Of a stretch of 32,272 nucleotides of DNA, positions 8,356 through 16,672 are shown in pieces (positions within the stretch are counted from its first letter, which is position 1; every line of letters begins with the position of its first letter). The notes under the pieces are model-generated. The model did not search any database and was not told where the DNA came from. It saw nothing but the letters and a program-made list of their open reading frames with translations. Made by a program: the position numbers and the translations under genes. The stretch is from Phycisphaerales bacterium (lineage in GTDB: Bacteria; Planctomycetota; Phycisphaerae; Phycisphaerales; SM1A02), in the NCBI GenBank assembly GCA_009692015.1, contig SIAB01000011.1, forward strand, positions 1 through 32,272, in the 5' to 3' direction.

Positions 8356-8374
8356 TTTCTATTCTTGGACCGTC

Positions 8375-10246
8375 ATGCGTGTGATCATCTTCTCCATCCT
8401 CGTCTGCAGCGCGCTGGTCGTCTGCCTGATTGGTTGCTCGAATGTCGAAAGGGCGGATCGCAGCCTCGCGACCAAACGCGTCGAGCGCGCGTCGATCCCC
8501 ATGGATGTTGATCCGATCATGCGCGGCACGGTGGCGAGTGAGACGATTGTCATGGGGTATCAGCCGGTCGTGGTCCGCGGCTATGGATTCGTGACTGGAC
8601 TCAAGGGCACCGGGAGTCGCACCGCCCCGGCAGAAGTGCGTCAGTACATCTTGCGCGAGATGTCGCGCCACGGCGTTGGGGAATATTCCGGGCAATCCCA
8701 AATTCTCGATCCCGAAGCGCTTCTGAGCTCGGATAACACGGCGATCGTGATCGTGGAAGCGCTCATCCCTGCTGGTGCTCCGCGCCACACAAAGTTCGAT
8801 GTTCGGGTTTACGCCGCTCCTGGAACGAGCACCACCAGTCTCGAGGGTGGCAACTTGTGGACCACCGACCTGCGACCCGGAGTCCTGTTGGTTGGAAGTC
8901 GCTCCTCGCGGGCGATTGCCGAGGCCAAGGGACCGATCATCATCAACCCCTTTGCCGACGATTCGAATCGAAGTCAAACGATGGTGAATCAACTCAGTGG
9001 TCGCGTGCTCAATGGTGGCAATTCCACGCGCGAATTGCCCATTCGACTGGTGATGGCGACACCGAGTCATTCCCGAACGCGCTTGATCACGAGTGCCATC
9101 AATTCAGGCTATCCCCGCGAGCCGACCCAGCGCGGTGAAACGGCAATCGGGCAGTCGGGTGAGATGATCACCGTCTCGGTGCCACCATCTTGGCGCGACC
9201 ATTCCGACGAGTTCGTCGAACTGCTTCGTCATACCTCGGTCAATGTCGGTCCAATTGATGCGACGGCCACCGCTATCAAGAGCGCGCTCACCAACAACCC
9301 TGGAGCGGCAAAGTCGGCCAGCCTTCGTTGGCAGGCATTGGGTCCAAAGAGTTTCGGTTCGATTCGATCTCTCTATGACTACTCAGAAGAGCAACCGCGC
9401 TTTGCGGCGCTGCAGGCGGGGGCGCGCCTCGACGATGCGCTGGTCGTGCCGCACTTGTTGCTGATGGCCACCTCGGGGAGTACTGAATTGCGCGTCCCCT
9501 GTATTCGCCTGCTCGAACGGATGAGTCTCAACCCGGCAATCGATCTTGGACTGCGCCCGCTTCTCAACGACAGCGACATTGATGTGCGATTGGCCGCCTA
9601 CGAGGTTCTGCGGGCTCGTCGCGACCCGATCGTTCACAGTCAAATGGTCGGGAAGAAGTTTCGAATCGATGTCGTACCCAGCAGTTTCCCCATGATTTAT
9701 GTGAGTCAGTCTGGCGAGCCGGCGATTGCCATCTTTGACGATGCCATGCGGGTCACCACCCCGCTCACCCTGCGTGCTTGGGATGGCGATCTCATGTTCA
9801 AGGGAGAAGCGAGCGCCGACACCCTCGAGGTCTTTTTTCGCCGCGGTTCGGGCATCACGCCGCTGGTCGAGAAAGTCAGCGTCAAGGTGCCGGAACTCAT
9901 TCGTTTCTTGGGTCATACTTCCGACGCCGCCCACCCTGCGCCCGGGCTCGGGATGACCTTTAGTCAGACCATTGGCGCGGTGCACGCGCTCTCAGTCAAT
10001 GGGTCTCTCACGGGTCCGCTCAAGATGGAACAGGATCGGATCCTTGCCGCCATCGCCAAAGCTGGTTCAGAAGCGGAGCGCACGGATAGACCGGAATTCA
10101 TAGACGACGAGGTCGTCCCGGACGCCAACCAGCCATCTATCGCGGCCGACGTGGTGCCCGGCTTGACGCCGCGACTTGGGAGTGGCCCGCCAAACTCGAC
10201 CGCTGTCGATCCAAACGCGAAGAGTCGCGATACAGTACCGCGGTAG
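8375..10246 (+). CDS. FlgI-domain (P-ring-like) lipoprotein with HEAT-like region
   Basis: A 623-aa protein from the ATG at 8375, 19 nt after tRNA-Val. The frame is open further upstream, but that part lies in the tRNA. Residues 1-21 form a lipoprotein signal with lipobox L-I-G-C21. Residues about 50-330 resemble the flagellar P-ring protein FlgI: a GYGFVTGLKGTGS motif, a VRQYILREMSRHGV stretch, then AIVIVEALIPAGAPRHTKFDV and SLEGGNLWTTDL. About 340-415 reads as HEAT-like helices (LNDSDIDVRLAAYEVLRARRD). A further beta-rich domain and a Pro/Asp-rich tail follow. Classical FlgI is about 370 aa with a Sec signal and sits beside flgH and flgJ; here there is no flagellar neighbour and the protein is lipidated and much longer. 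A P-ring role or another envelope ring or scaffold role is possible. Confidence 0.75.
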   Translation: MRVIIFSILVCSALVVCLIGCSNVERADRSLATKRVERASIPMDVDPIMRGTVASETIVMGYQPVVVRGYGFVTGLKGTGSRTAPAEVRQYILREMSRHGVGEYSGQSQILDPEALLSSDNTAIVIVEALIPAGAPRHTKFDVRVYAAPGTSTTSLEGGNLWTTDLRPGVLLVGSRSSRAIAEAKGPIIINPFADDSNRSQTMVNQLSGRVLNGGNSTRELPIRLVMATPSHSRTRLITSAINSGYPREPTQRGETAIGQSGEMITVSVPPSWRDHSDEFVELLRHTSVNVGPIDATATAIKSALTNNPGAAKSASLRWQALGPKSFGSIRSLYDYSEEQPRFAALQAGARLDDALVVPHLLLMATSGSTELRVPCIRLLERMSLNPAIDLGLRPLLNDSDIDVRLAAYEVLRARRDPIVHSQMVGKKFRIDVVPSSFPMIYVSQSGEPAIAIFDDAMRVTTPLTLRAWDGDLMFKGEASADTLEVFFRRGSGITPLVEKVSVKVPELIRFLGHTSDAAHPAPGLGMTFSQTIGAVHALSVNGSLTGPLKMEQDRILAAIAKAGSEAERTDRPEFIDDEVVPDANQPSIAADVVPGLTPRLGSGPPNSTAVDPNAKSRDTVPR

Positions 10247-10254
10247 CGTCAGAG

Positions 10255-10288
10255 GCCCTTTCGGGCAAGCCTTTCAAGGACGAAAGGC
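10255..10288 (+). promoter_or_regulatory. Two competing hairpins in the smc leader
   Basis: GCCC-TTTC-GGGC (10255-10266) is followed by a perfect 7-bp stem GCCTTTC/GAAAGGC (10269-10275 with 10282-10288, 6-nt loop). The 3' arm GAAAGG can also pair with the first CCTTTC copy at 10257-10262, so the folds are partly exclusive. No T-run follows, so it is not a plain terminator. It may separate the FlgI-like gene from smc or act in the smc leader. Confidence 0.35.
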
Positions 10289-10304
10289 GGATCAGAGTTG
10301 CGAC

Positions 10305-10310
10305 AGGAGG
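10305..10310 (+). promoter_or_regulatory. Ribosome binding site deciding the smc start
   Basis: AGGAGG followed by 5 nt and the GTG at 10316. It favours this GTG over the upstream TTG at 10298, and the resulting N-terminus ([14 protein letters not shown]) matches other SMC proteins. Confidence 0.8.
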
Positions 10311-10315
10311 TCGGT

Positions 10316-13300
10316 GTGCGCCTATCCAAACTAGTACTCAACGGATTCAAGAGTTTCGCAGATCACACTGAGTTTCGATTTGATGAACCCATCATCGGAA
10401 TCGTTGGTCCCAATGGTTGCGGCAAGAGCAATGTCGTCGATGCGATCAAGTGGGTGCTTGGAGAGCGCAGCGCGAAGAGTTTGCGCGGAGCCGCAATGGT
10501 CGATGTCATCTTCGCGGGCAGCGCCGTGCGCAAGCCGATGGGCTGCGCCTCGGTCTCGTTGGTCTTCTCAAACCTTATCCTCGAGAAACCGTTGGCGGGA
10601 AGGGTCGATCCGCATGAACGCTCGGCCATTGAGGCAGGAAACGACGACGATCACGCCGCCGGAGATGATGGCGAGAGAACTGCACTTGTCAATCGCGACG
10701 CCGTTCCACACCGAAGTTTGCCGGTCGATGCCGATGAGGTGGATGTCACGCGCCGCTTGTACAGCGATGGTCGCAGTGAATATCTCATCAATGGTCGCAA
10801 GGTTCGACTGCGAGACATCAAGGAACTGTTTATGGATACTGGCATCGGGACCGATGCCTATTCAATCATCGAGCAGGGCAAGGTGGCCGCGCTGCTCGAA
10901 GCGAATCCCGCCGAGCGGCGAGGCATTCTCGAAGAAGCGGCGGGTGTCGCCAAGTTTCGCGCCCGCAAGGAAGAGGCGGCGCGCAAGCTCGAGATGGCCG
11001 AGAAGAATCTGGTCATCCTCCGCGAGCAACTGGCCAGCGCCGAACGGCGACTTCGGATTGTCCGTGGTCAAGCCGAGAAGGCCAAGAAGTTTGTCGAACT
11101 TGATTCGCGTCGTCGCGCCCTTCGTTCCGCGCTGACGCTCGATCTCTATTACGAGCAGCGATCCAAGGTGACCCAGTGCGAAGCGGCAGTCGCGGCAGCC
11201 GAAGCGGCGCGCGATGCGCTGACCCGGTCGCTTGAGGAAGCCGAGCACACCAAGCGCGGGTGTGAGTCCAGTCGCGACCTGGTGATGCAGAATCAGCAGA
11301 GTCTCGAGCGCGATCGCTTGGAGGCGGCCTCGGCCGTAAAACAGGCCCAGCAGCGCGCCGAGTTTGGCGAGCAGTCACTGTCAGAGACCCGAGCCGCGCT
11401 CGAACAGGACGCCGCCGCGATTGGTGCGCTCGATGCGCGGGTGGCACAACATGCTCAGCAACTCGCCGATTTGATTTGCGCAGGAACGATCGCGGTTCAA
11501 GCCGTGGCAGAGGCCGAAGAGCAGAATGCGCTGGCGGCCGAAGCCCGCGCGCAGAGTGCATCCGATGCATCTGCGGCCCGTGACGCAGACCTGCGCTGGC
11601 GCGAAGAGCACTTAGCACTCGAACGGGAGAAGTCTCGACTCGCCGCACGACTCCACGGTGCCGAGGAGAGGCTGGCGACGATCGAGGCTGAGTCCACGCG
11701 TGTCGCAGCGCGCGGCGTCGAGCAAGCGCGTGAATTGCAGACCCATGTCACGGCGCGGGATCTCGCCACCTCGCGGCGAAGCGAAGCGCAAGCCACCGCC
11801 GAGAGCGTGCAGGCAGAAGTTGCCGCAGAGTTGCGCACCGTTGAGGGCTATGGCGAAGAGGGTGTCGAGATCAGCGCCCGGCTCACCGCACTGCGCGACG
11901 AGCGCACCCGCGACGAGAGCCGCCGAACGGTCCTCGAAGAGATGGAGTCTGCGCGCGAGGGATTGGGCAGTGCCGTGCGCACGGTCCTTGGTGAAACCGA
12001 GAGATTCCCCGGCGTGCAAGGCGCGCTCGGCGATCTTGTCTCGACCGATCGCGTTCACGCAGTGGCAGTCGAAGCCGCGCTTGGCTCGTGGCTCGAGTGT
12101 CTCGTCGTCGCCGGCGCATTCGAGTCGACTCCCCTGCTGGCGCATGCCTGCGAACTCGATGGTCGGGTCACATTTGCGCCGGTGGCAGTTGAAACGCCGA
12201 CGGGCGAAGCGCCGCAATGCCCAGCGGGAGCAGAGCCGCTTGCGGCGACAATCCGGGTGACCAGTCCAGCCCAGCAGTTTGTGAACGCGCTCCTTTGCCA
12301 GACATTTCTTGTGGACGATCTCGCGACGGCCCTGCGACTCTCGCAGGGCGCCGCGGCTGGTTCTCGATTCGTCACCCGCGCCGGTGAGGTGGTTGATCAC
12401 CTCCACACCGTTACGGTCGGGGGACTCCGCGGGGGTGCTGGAGGATCGGTCAGCCGCCGCGCGGAGCTCGGAGAACTGGCGACATCGACCGAACTCCTGA
12501 GCAACCGCGTTCACGACCTCGAAGAGGATGCCGCGCGCGTTGCGGCGCTGGGCAGTGCCGCCCGCACCCGTCACCGTGAGCGGGATCAGGCCCTGCAGGC
12601 TGCTGGTCGCACCGCAATCGAGTGCGAGTTTCAATTGGAACGAACCCTGCATCTCATCACCCGAATCGAGCGCGAACAGTCGGCAGTGCGCTTTGAGTCG
12701 GCCGACATCGCCCGCCGTGCCGCAGCGGCACAAGAAGAGCAAACACGCATCTGCGAACGGCTGGCGATCTCCGATGCAGCACTTGGAACGGCTGATTCGA
12801 ATGCCACGATCGCGCGCGATCAAGCCCTTTTGATGCAACAGGCGCTCGATCAGGCGCAGGAAGTGCTCTCCGCTGCCCGCCTGGCGCTCGGCGATGCCAT
12901 GAGCAAAGCCGAGGGATCGCGTCGCGAACAGTCGATGCATGACACGGCGCTCTTGGAATCCCGTCGCCAGCGCGCCGCAGCCGAAGACCAGCTGCGCCGC
13001 CGCGAAACCCACATCGAAACACTCGAAGAATCGATCTCGGAATCGCGCACCGTTGCCCAGCGCGCCCAGCAGAAACATGATGTCGTCGCCGTGCAATTGG
13101 CTGATCTCGCCCAAGCACTCGCCACGGCAGTTCTGGCCAATGACGCGGCGGGCGAGGCACTTCGGGCGCTGCGCGAAACTGCAAGCGATACGGAGAGGCA
13201 ATGGAGCGAGGCAGAACTGGCGCGCCGTGAGTGCGAGATGCGGCTTGCTGCGCTGACCGACCAGGCGCGCGATGAGCTGGGTCTCGAACTCGAAACGCTG

Positions 13301-14110
13301 TGGACGGCACACCTGCGAGAGCGCGAGTCGGGGGCATTCGTCCTGACCGATCGGTCGCTCGCCTCGTTTGAGGCCGATCAGCTCCGCGATGAGATTCGTT
13401 CACTCGGGAATGTCAATCTGGACGCGATGACTGAACTGACCGAGTTGGAGACCAAGACACAGGAGCTCGCCAGCCAACTGACGGACATCGATTCGGCCAA
13501 GGTCCACCTCGAACGGCTGGTGGTCGAACTCGACGCGACCAGCCGGGTTCGATTCCAAGAGACTTTCAATATGGTGCGCGAGAACTTCGGGGGCACGAAC
13601 GGCATGTTCCGGCGACTCTTCGGTGGTGGTAGCGCCGACATGTACCTCCTCCCAATGGAAGACGGAACGATCGACTGGCTGGCATCGGGGATCGAGATTC
13701 GGGCGAAACCACCTGGGAAGGAACCGCGAATCATTACCCAACTTTCCGGTGGCGAGAAGTCGATGACCACGGTTGCCCTACTGCTGGCGATCTTCAAGAG
13801 CAAGCCAGCGCCCTTCTGCATCTTGGACGAAGTGGATGCCGCGCTCGATGAGTCCAACGTCGAGCGGTTCTGCAATGCGCTTGGCGGTTTCCTCGATCAG
13901 AGCCACTTCATCGTGATCACCCACCACAAGCGCACCATGCAAGCCTGTCACCGACTGCACGGAGTCACGATGCCGCAGCGCGGCGTTTCCAAGCGCGTGA
14001 CCGTGCGATTCGAGCAGGTTGGGGTGGGCGGTCGCATCGCCGAGTCTGCCCTCGCGGACGAATCCGCGCCGGTTGCCGATGACGCGCCCCACGCGGCACA
14101 ACACTCGTAG
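10316..14110 (+). CDS. smc: Chromosome partition protein SMC
   Basis: Condensin-type ATPase of 1264 aa that compacts and segregates the nucleoid with ScpA/ScpB. The N-terminal head has Walker [10 protein letters not shown] at 31-39. Two long Ala/Glu/Arg-rich coiled coils flank a hinge at about 560-720 that includes [14 protein letters not shown]. The C-terminal head has the ABC signature LSGGEKS near 1143 and Walker [12 protein letters not shown] near 1168-1178. It is longer than the usual 1170-1200 aa. Part of the excess is a charged insert at about 88-140, rich in Asp/Glu/His, between the VSLVFSN strand and [12 protein letters not shown] of the head. Neighbours are unrelated, and scpA and scpB are not in the window. 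Family identity is certain; the insert's role is unknown. Confidence 0.97.
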   Translation: MRLSKLVLNGFKSFADHTEFRFDEPIIGIVGPNGCGKSNVVDAIKWVLGERSAKSLRGAAMVDVIFAGSAVRKPMGCASVSLVFSNLILEKPLAGRVDPHERSAIEAGNDDDHAAGDDGERTALVNRDAVPHRSLPVDADEVDVTRRLYSDGRSEYLINGRKVRLRDIKELFMDTGIGTDAYSIIEQGKVAALLEANPAERRGILEEAAGVAKFRARKEEAARKLEMAEKNLVILREQLASAERRLRIVRGQAEKAKKFVELDSRRRALRSALTLDLYYEQRSKVTQCEAAVAAAEAARDALTRSLEEAEHTKRGCESSRDLVMQNQQSLERDRLEAASAVKQAQQRAEFGEQSLSETRAALEQDAAAIGALDARVAQHAQQLADLICAGTIAVQAVAEAEEQNALAAEARAQSASDASAARDADLRWREEHLALEREKSRLAARLHGAEERLATIEAESTRVAARGVEQARELQTHVTARDLATSRRSEAQATAESVQAEVAAELRTVEGYGEEGVEISARLTALRDERTRDESRRTVLEEMESAREGLGSAVRTVLGETERFPGVQGALGDLVSTDRVHAVAVEAALGSWLECLVVAGAFESTPLLAHACELDGRVTFAPVAVETPTGEAPQCPAGAEPLAATIRVTSPAQQFVNALLCQTFLVDDLATALRLSQGAAAGSRFVTRAGEVVDHLHTVTVGGLRGGAGGSVSRRAELGELATSTELLSNRVHDLEEDAARVAALGSAARTRHRERDQALQAAGRTAIECEFQLERTLHLITRIEREQSAVRFESADIARRAAAAQEEQTRICERLAISDAALGTADSNATIARDQALLMQQALDQAQEVLSAARLALGDAMSKAEGSRREQSMHDTALLESRRQRAAAEDQLRRRETHIETLEESISESRTVAQRAQQKHDVVAVQLADLAQALATAVLANDAAGEALRALRETASDTERQWSEAELARRECEMRLAALTDQARDELGLELETLWTAHLRERESGAFVLTDRSLASFEADQLRDEIRSLGNVNLDAMTELTELETKTQELASQLTDIDSAKVHLERLVVELDATSRVRFQETFNMVRENFGGTNGMFRRLFGGGSADMYLLPMEDGTIDWLASGIEIRAKPPGKEPRIITQLSGGEKSMTTVALLLAIFKSKPAPFCILDEVDAALDESNVERFCNALGGFLDQSHFIVITHHKRTMQACHRLHGVTMPQRGVSKRVTVRFEQVGVGGRIAESALADESAPVADDAPHAAQHS

Positions 14111-14129
14111 AATCCAAGCGGAGGTTTCT

Positions 14130-15185
14130 ATGTCCATTCGAGCGTTCATGCGTCACAATTTCAGGCACTTCAACGCGGCAACCGCGGTGGAGGCCTCCGA
14201 TGCCTACGCGGCACACATTGCCAGCGGCGGATCGATGATGGTCACGCTCGCTGGGGCGATGAGCACCGCAGAACTCGGTCTCTCGCTGGCCGAGATGATT
14301 CGTCGTGGATTGGTTCACGCCATCTCGTGCACCGGTGCCAATCTCGAGGAGGATGTCTACAACCTCGTCGCCCACAGCCACTACGAGCGCATTCCCCATT
14401 GGCGACAGCTGACCCCCGATGATGAGCAGAAGTTGCTCAATCGACATCTCAACCGCGTCACCGACACCTGCATCCCAGAAGAAGAGGCGATTCGCAAGAT
14501 CGAACGAGCGATTCTGGATGAGTGGACCCGGGCTGACCGCGCCAATGTGCAGTACTTCCCCCACGAATTCTTCTATCGCATCCTGCTCTCGGGTGTGTTG
14601 AAGAAGCACTACGAAATCGATCCAAAGGATTCCTGGCTGCTCGCCGCAGCGGAGCGCAATTTGCCGATGGTGGTGCCGGGCTGGGAAGACTCAACCAATG
14701 GGAACATCTTCGCATCGCACTGCATCGAAGGGCGAATCAAGAATGTGCACACCGTTCGCAGTGGCATCGAATACATGATGTCGCTCGCCGCGTGGTACTC
14801 AGAGACTGCGCCGAAATCCAGCATTGGTTTCTTTCAGGTCGGGGGAGGCATCGCCGGCGACTTTCCGATTTGCGTTGTACCGATGCTGCATCAGGATCTT
14901 GGGCGGCGCAAGATTCCGCTCTGGGGATATTTCTGCCAGATCAGCGACTCGACCACCTCGTATGGTTCTTACTCGGGCGCAACACCCAACGAGAAAATCA
15001 CCTGGGGCAAACTCAGCAAGAACACGCCGCGATTCATCGTTGAGAGTGACGCCACGATCGTCGCGCCACTGATGTTTCAGTATGTCATGGAGACACTCGA
15101 AACGAAGTCGGCTGCGAAGCCAAGTGCCAAACGCGCCAAGTCGAAAGGCGCGGCTCGCAAGCGGCCGCTCGCGGCGCGCAAGTGA
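14130..15185 (+). CDS. Deoxyhypusine synthase-like protein
   Basis: A 351-aa member of the deoxyhypusine synthase family, starting at an ATG with GGAGG 5 nt upstream. The archaeal/eukaryotic enzyme moves the aminobutyl group of spermidine to a lysine of eIF5A. The catalytic Lys of the motif S/T-W-G-K is present as Lys294 in TWGKLSKN, followed by DATIVAPL. NAD-site-like stretches SMMVTLAGAMSTAELG and VGGGIAGDFPI are also visible. Bacteria have EF-P instead of eIF5A, and some bacterial homologues act on small amines and make homospermidine. That polyamine role is therefore the likelier one here, but it is not shown by the sequence. The last 30 residues form a Lys/Arg/Ala-rich tail absent from the core family. 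A TAGAAT hexamer at 14107-14112 could be its -10. It is convergent with the asparaginase-like gene. Confidence 0.88.
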   Translation: MSIRAFMRHNFRHFNAATAVEASDAYAAHIASGGSMMVTLAGAMSTAELGLSLAEMIRRGLVHAISCTGANLEEDVYNLVAHSHYERIPHWRQLTPDDEQKLLNRHLNRVTDTCIPEEEAIRKIERAILDEWTRADRANVQYFPHEFFYRILLSGVLKKHYEIDPKDSWLLAAAERNLPMVVPGWEDSTNGNIFASHCIEGRIKNVHTVRSGIEYMMSLAAWYSETAPKSSIGFFQVGGGIAGDFPICVVPMLHQDLGRRKIPLWGYFCQISDSTTSYGSYSGATPNEKITWGKLSKNTPRFIVESDATIVAPLMFQYVMETLETKSAAKPSAKRAKSKGAARKRPLAARK

Positions 15186-15194
15186 TCCCCTTTT

Positions 15195-15737
15195 TCAGCT
15201 CCTGCGCCGCGACTCAGCCGCCTCGCCACACTTGACGAATGTTCCGTGGGCGCGATCCTTGGCAACGGCCGGAAACTCCAGCACCTTGTTGTGCATCACC
15301 GCATAAACGCCCGGCTTGAGAATCTGTACAGCGAGGAGTGACTCGGTGAGATTCTGCAGGGCGTCGGTGTGTCGCATCTCATAGGGGCGCATTGCGCCAG
15401 TGAGGATTACCGGAATCCGTGGCGCACGCGGCTCCGACCATCGTTTCCAAATCGCTTCACCTGTCACCGCGAGGCGATCTGTTCCATGCACGATCACGAT
15501 CCCATCATGATCAGCGCCGCCATCCGCCGCCGCTTGCGCGATCTTCTCGTGATCAACCGCGGTCATCTCAAGGCTGTCCTTGTTCATCAGTTCGAGGCGG
15601 GTGATTATGATTCCACCAAGTTCGAGGGAGTGAAGCATCACATCGAGGACGCTGGCCGCGTTGGCGAGAACCCCAGCGCGCGCGTCGTATGTTTTCTCGA
15701 TCGTGCCGCCAGTTGAAATGAGGAGAACGCGAATCAT
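15195..15737 (-). CDS. Short asparaginase-like protein (N-terminal domain only)
   Basis: A 180-aa protein matching only the N-terminal domain of L-asparaginases (full enzymes are about 330 aa). STGGTI gives the first catalytic Thr (Thr12), and HGTD at 84-87 gives the second Thr-Asp pair (Thr86, Asp87). ILTGAMRP at 111-118 aligns with the strand that normally follows the catalytic Lys, but the Lys position is Ile108. Without the C-terminal domain, which contributes to the active site across the dimer, ordinary asparaginase activity is doubtful. The reading frame is intact and ends cleanly, with no leftover C-terminal domain downstream, so it is a short family member rather than a fresh truncation. 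A TAGCCT hexamer 6 nt before the ATG suggests a leaderless mRNA. It is divergent from the membrane protein at 15802. Confidence 0.8.
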   Translation of the reverse strand: MIRVLLISTGGTIEKTYDARAGVLANAASVLDVMLHSLELGGIIITRLELMNKDSLEMTAVDHEKIAQAAADGGADHDGIVIVHGTDRLAVTGEAIWKRWSEPRAPRIPVILTGAMRPYEMRHTDALQNLTESLLAVQILKPGVYAVMHNKVLEFPAVAKDRAHGTFVKCGEAAESRRRS

Positions 15738-15743
15738 TGCAGA

Positions 15744-15749
15744 AGGCTA
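15744..15749 (-). promoter_or_regulatory. Putative -10 element of the asparaginase-like gene
   Basis: On the minus strand TAGCCT, then 6 nt, then the ATG. Same hexamer and spacing as gabD, with no Shine-Dalgarno between. Confidence 0.4.
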
Positions 15750-15787
15750 GCCACCGATGCCTCGCGGCGCGTGGCTGCCTTGACCGC

Positions 15788-15793
15788 TACTCT
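15788..15793 (+). promoter_or_regulatory. Putative -10 element of the membrane protein gene
   Basis: CGC-TACTCT, 5 nt before a GTG at 15799 and 8 nt before the ATG at 15802. It resembles the CGC-TACACT before the WXG100-like gene. Confidence 0.35.
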
Positions 15794-15801
15794 CGTCGGT
15801 G

Positions 15802-16617
15802 ATGACCACCCTTATCCTGGCACTGCTCGCCGCGCTGGGTCTCTGTCTGGTGATCGCAGGCGTGCGGCTCACCGGGTTGGTTGCGGCATTCTGCGGGGGA
15901 ACGTTGGGCTGGTGCCTCGGTGGCCTCATCCACGCCAACCTCATTCCCGAGTGGTCGCCGGCGATCTGCGCGACGGCCGCGAGTGTCGCCTGCGCTGCGC
16001 TTGCCGCGCTTTTCGTTCGACCAGCGGTCGCCGTTGGATTCGCCGTTGCCGGATCGATCATCGGTGCGCTCGTCGGTGGATTGCTTGTCGAGCGCGGGAT
16101 CGCCCCAACCGCTGCGCCTATCGATGCGACCGAGACTCAGATAGCCCCGCGCGACGGCGCGAATCCCGCAGAGTCCGTCCGAGCGGCGCGAAGTGGATTG
16201 AGCGTGTCGATGGCTGCAATCCTTGGCGAGACCAAGACCGGCGGGAGCACAGCCGAAACACTGGCCGGCCTCGCTGGAACTGGCAGTCGCATCGCTGAGC
16301 TTGCCAAGAGTCGTTGGGCGCTCCTGCCACAACCGACCCAGTCATTCCTCGCTGCGACAACAGGCGCAGGTGCTGCGATTGGACTTGGACTCGGCGCTCT
16401 GTTTGCACGCTGGGCCCTCGCCGGAGCATCTTCGGCGCTCGGCGCACTCTTGCTGCTTGGTTGTGGCGTGCCGCTGGCGGAGTCATTCTTCCCCAGTGCG
16501 CCGGTTCCAAAGGCGATGGCGGCGTGGATCCTGCTCGGTGCCGCGATCACACTTGCGGGTTGGGCATTTCAGATGCGGCGGATGCAGGTGAAAGCAGAGT
16601 CGCCGAGTACCGCGTAG
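15802..16617 (+). CDS. Multi-pass inner membrane protein of unknown function
   Basis: About 271 aa, starting at the ATG at 15802 (a GTG at 15799 directly before it is equally possible). The N-terminal half has three or four hydrophobic Ala/Gly-rich helices (about 2-22, 25-46, 54-70, 75-95). A hydrophilic loop (about 98-180) rich in Ala, Thr, Glu and Gly follows, then a second cluster of three helices (about 188-208, 212-232, 238-258) and a short charged tail. No catalytic motif or recognised family is apparent. It looks like the DUF4203/TMEM198-style Gly/Ala-rich helical bundles, but that is only an impression. The neighbours (asparaginase-like, lysA) do not suggest a role. Confidence 0.75.
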   Translation: MTTLILALLAALGLCLVIAGVRLTGLVAAFCGGTLGWCLGGLIHANLIPEWSPAICATAASVACAALAALFVRPAVAVGFAVAGSIIGALVGGLLVERGIAPTAAPIDATETQIAPRDGANPAESVRAARSGLSVSMAAILGETKTGGSTAETLAGLAGTGSRIAELAKSRWALLPQPTQSFLAATTGAGAAIGLGLGALFARWALAGASSALGALLLLGCGVPLAESFFPSAPVPKAMAAWILLGAAITLAGWAFQMRRMQVKAESPSTA

Positions 16618-16672
16618 TGAGCGCGCGACTATCCTCGCGCCGGCAAGGATCACTCCCCGATGGCGCACGATC

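Noticed and set aside
8240-8374. Upstream extension of the FlgI-like reading frame to 8240
   Set aside because: This stretch contains the complete tRNA-Val gene. The ATG at 8375 gives a proper lipoprotein signal peptide.
11612-13312. 566-aa minus-strand open frame inside smc
   Set aside because: It lies opposite the SMC coiled coil, where biased Glu/Ala/Arg codons keep the other strand open. The translation is Arg/Cys-rich and unlike a real protein.
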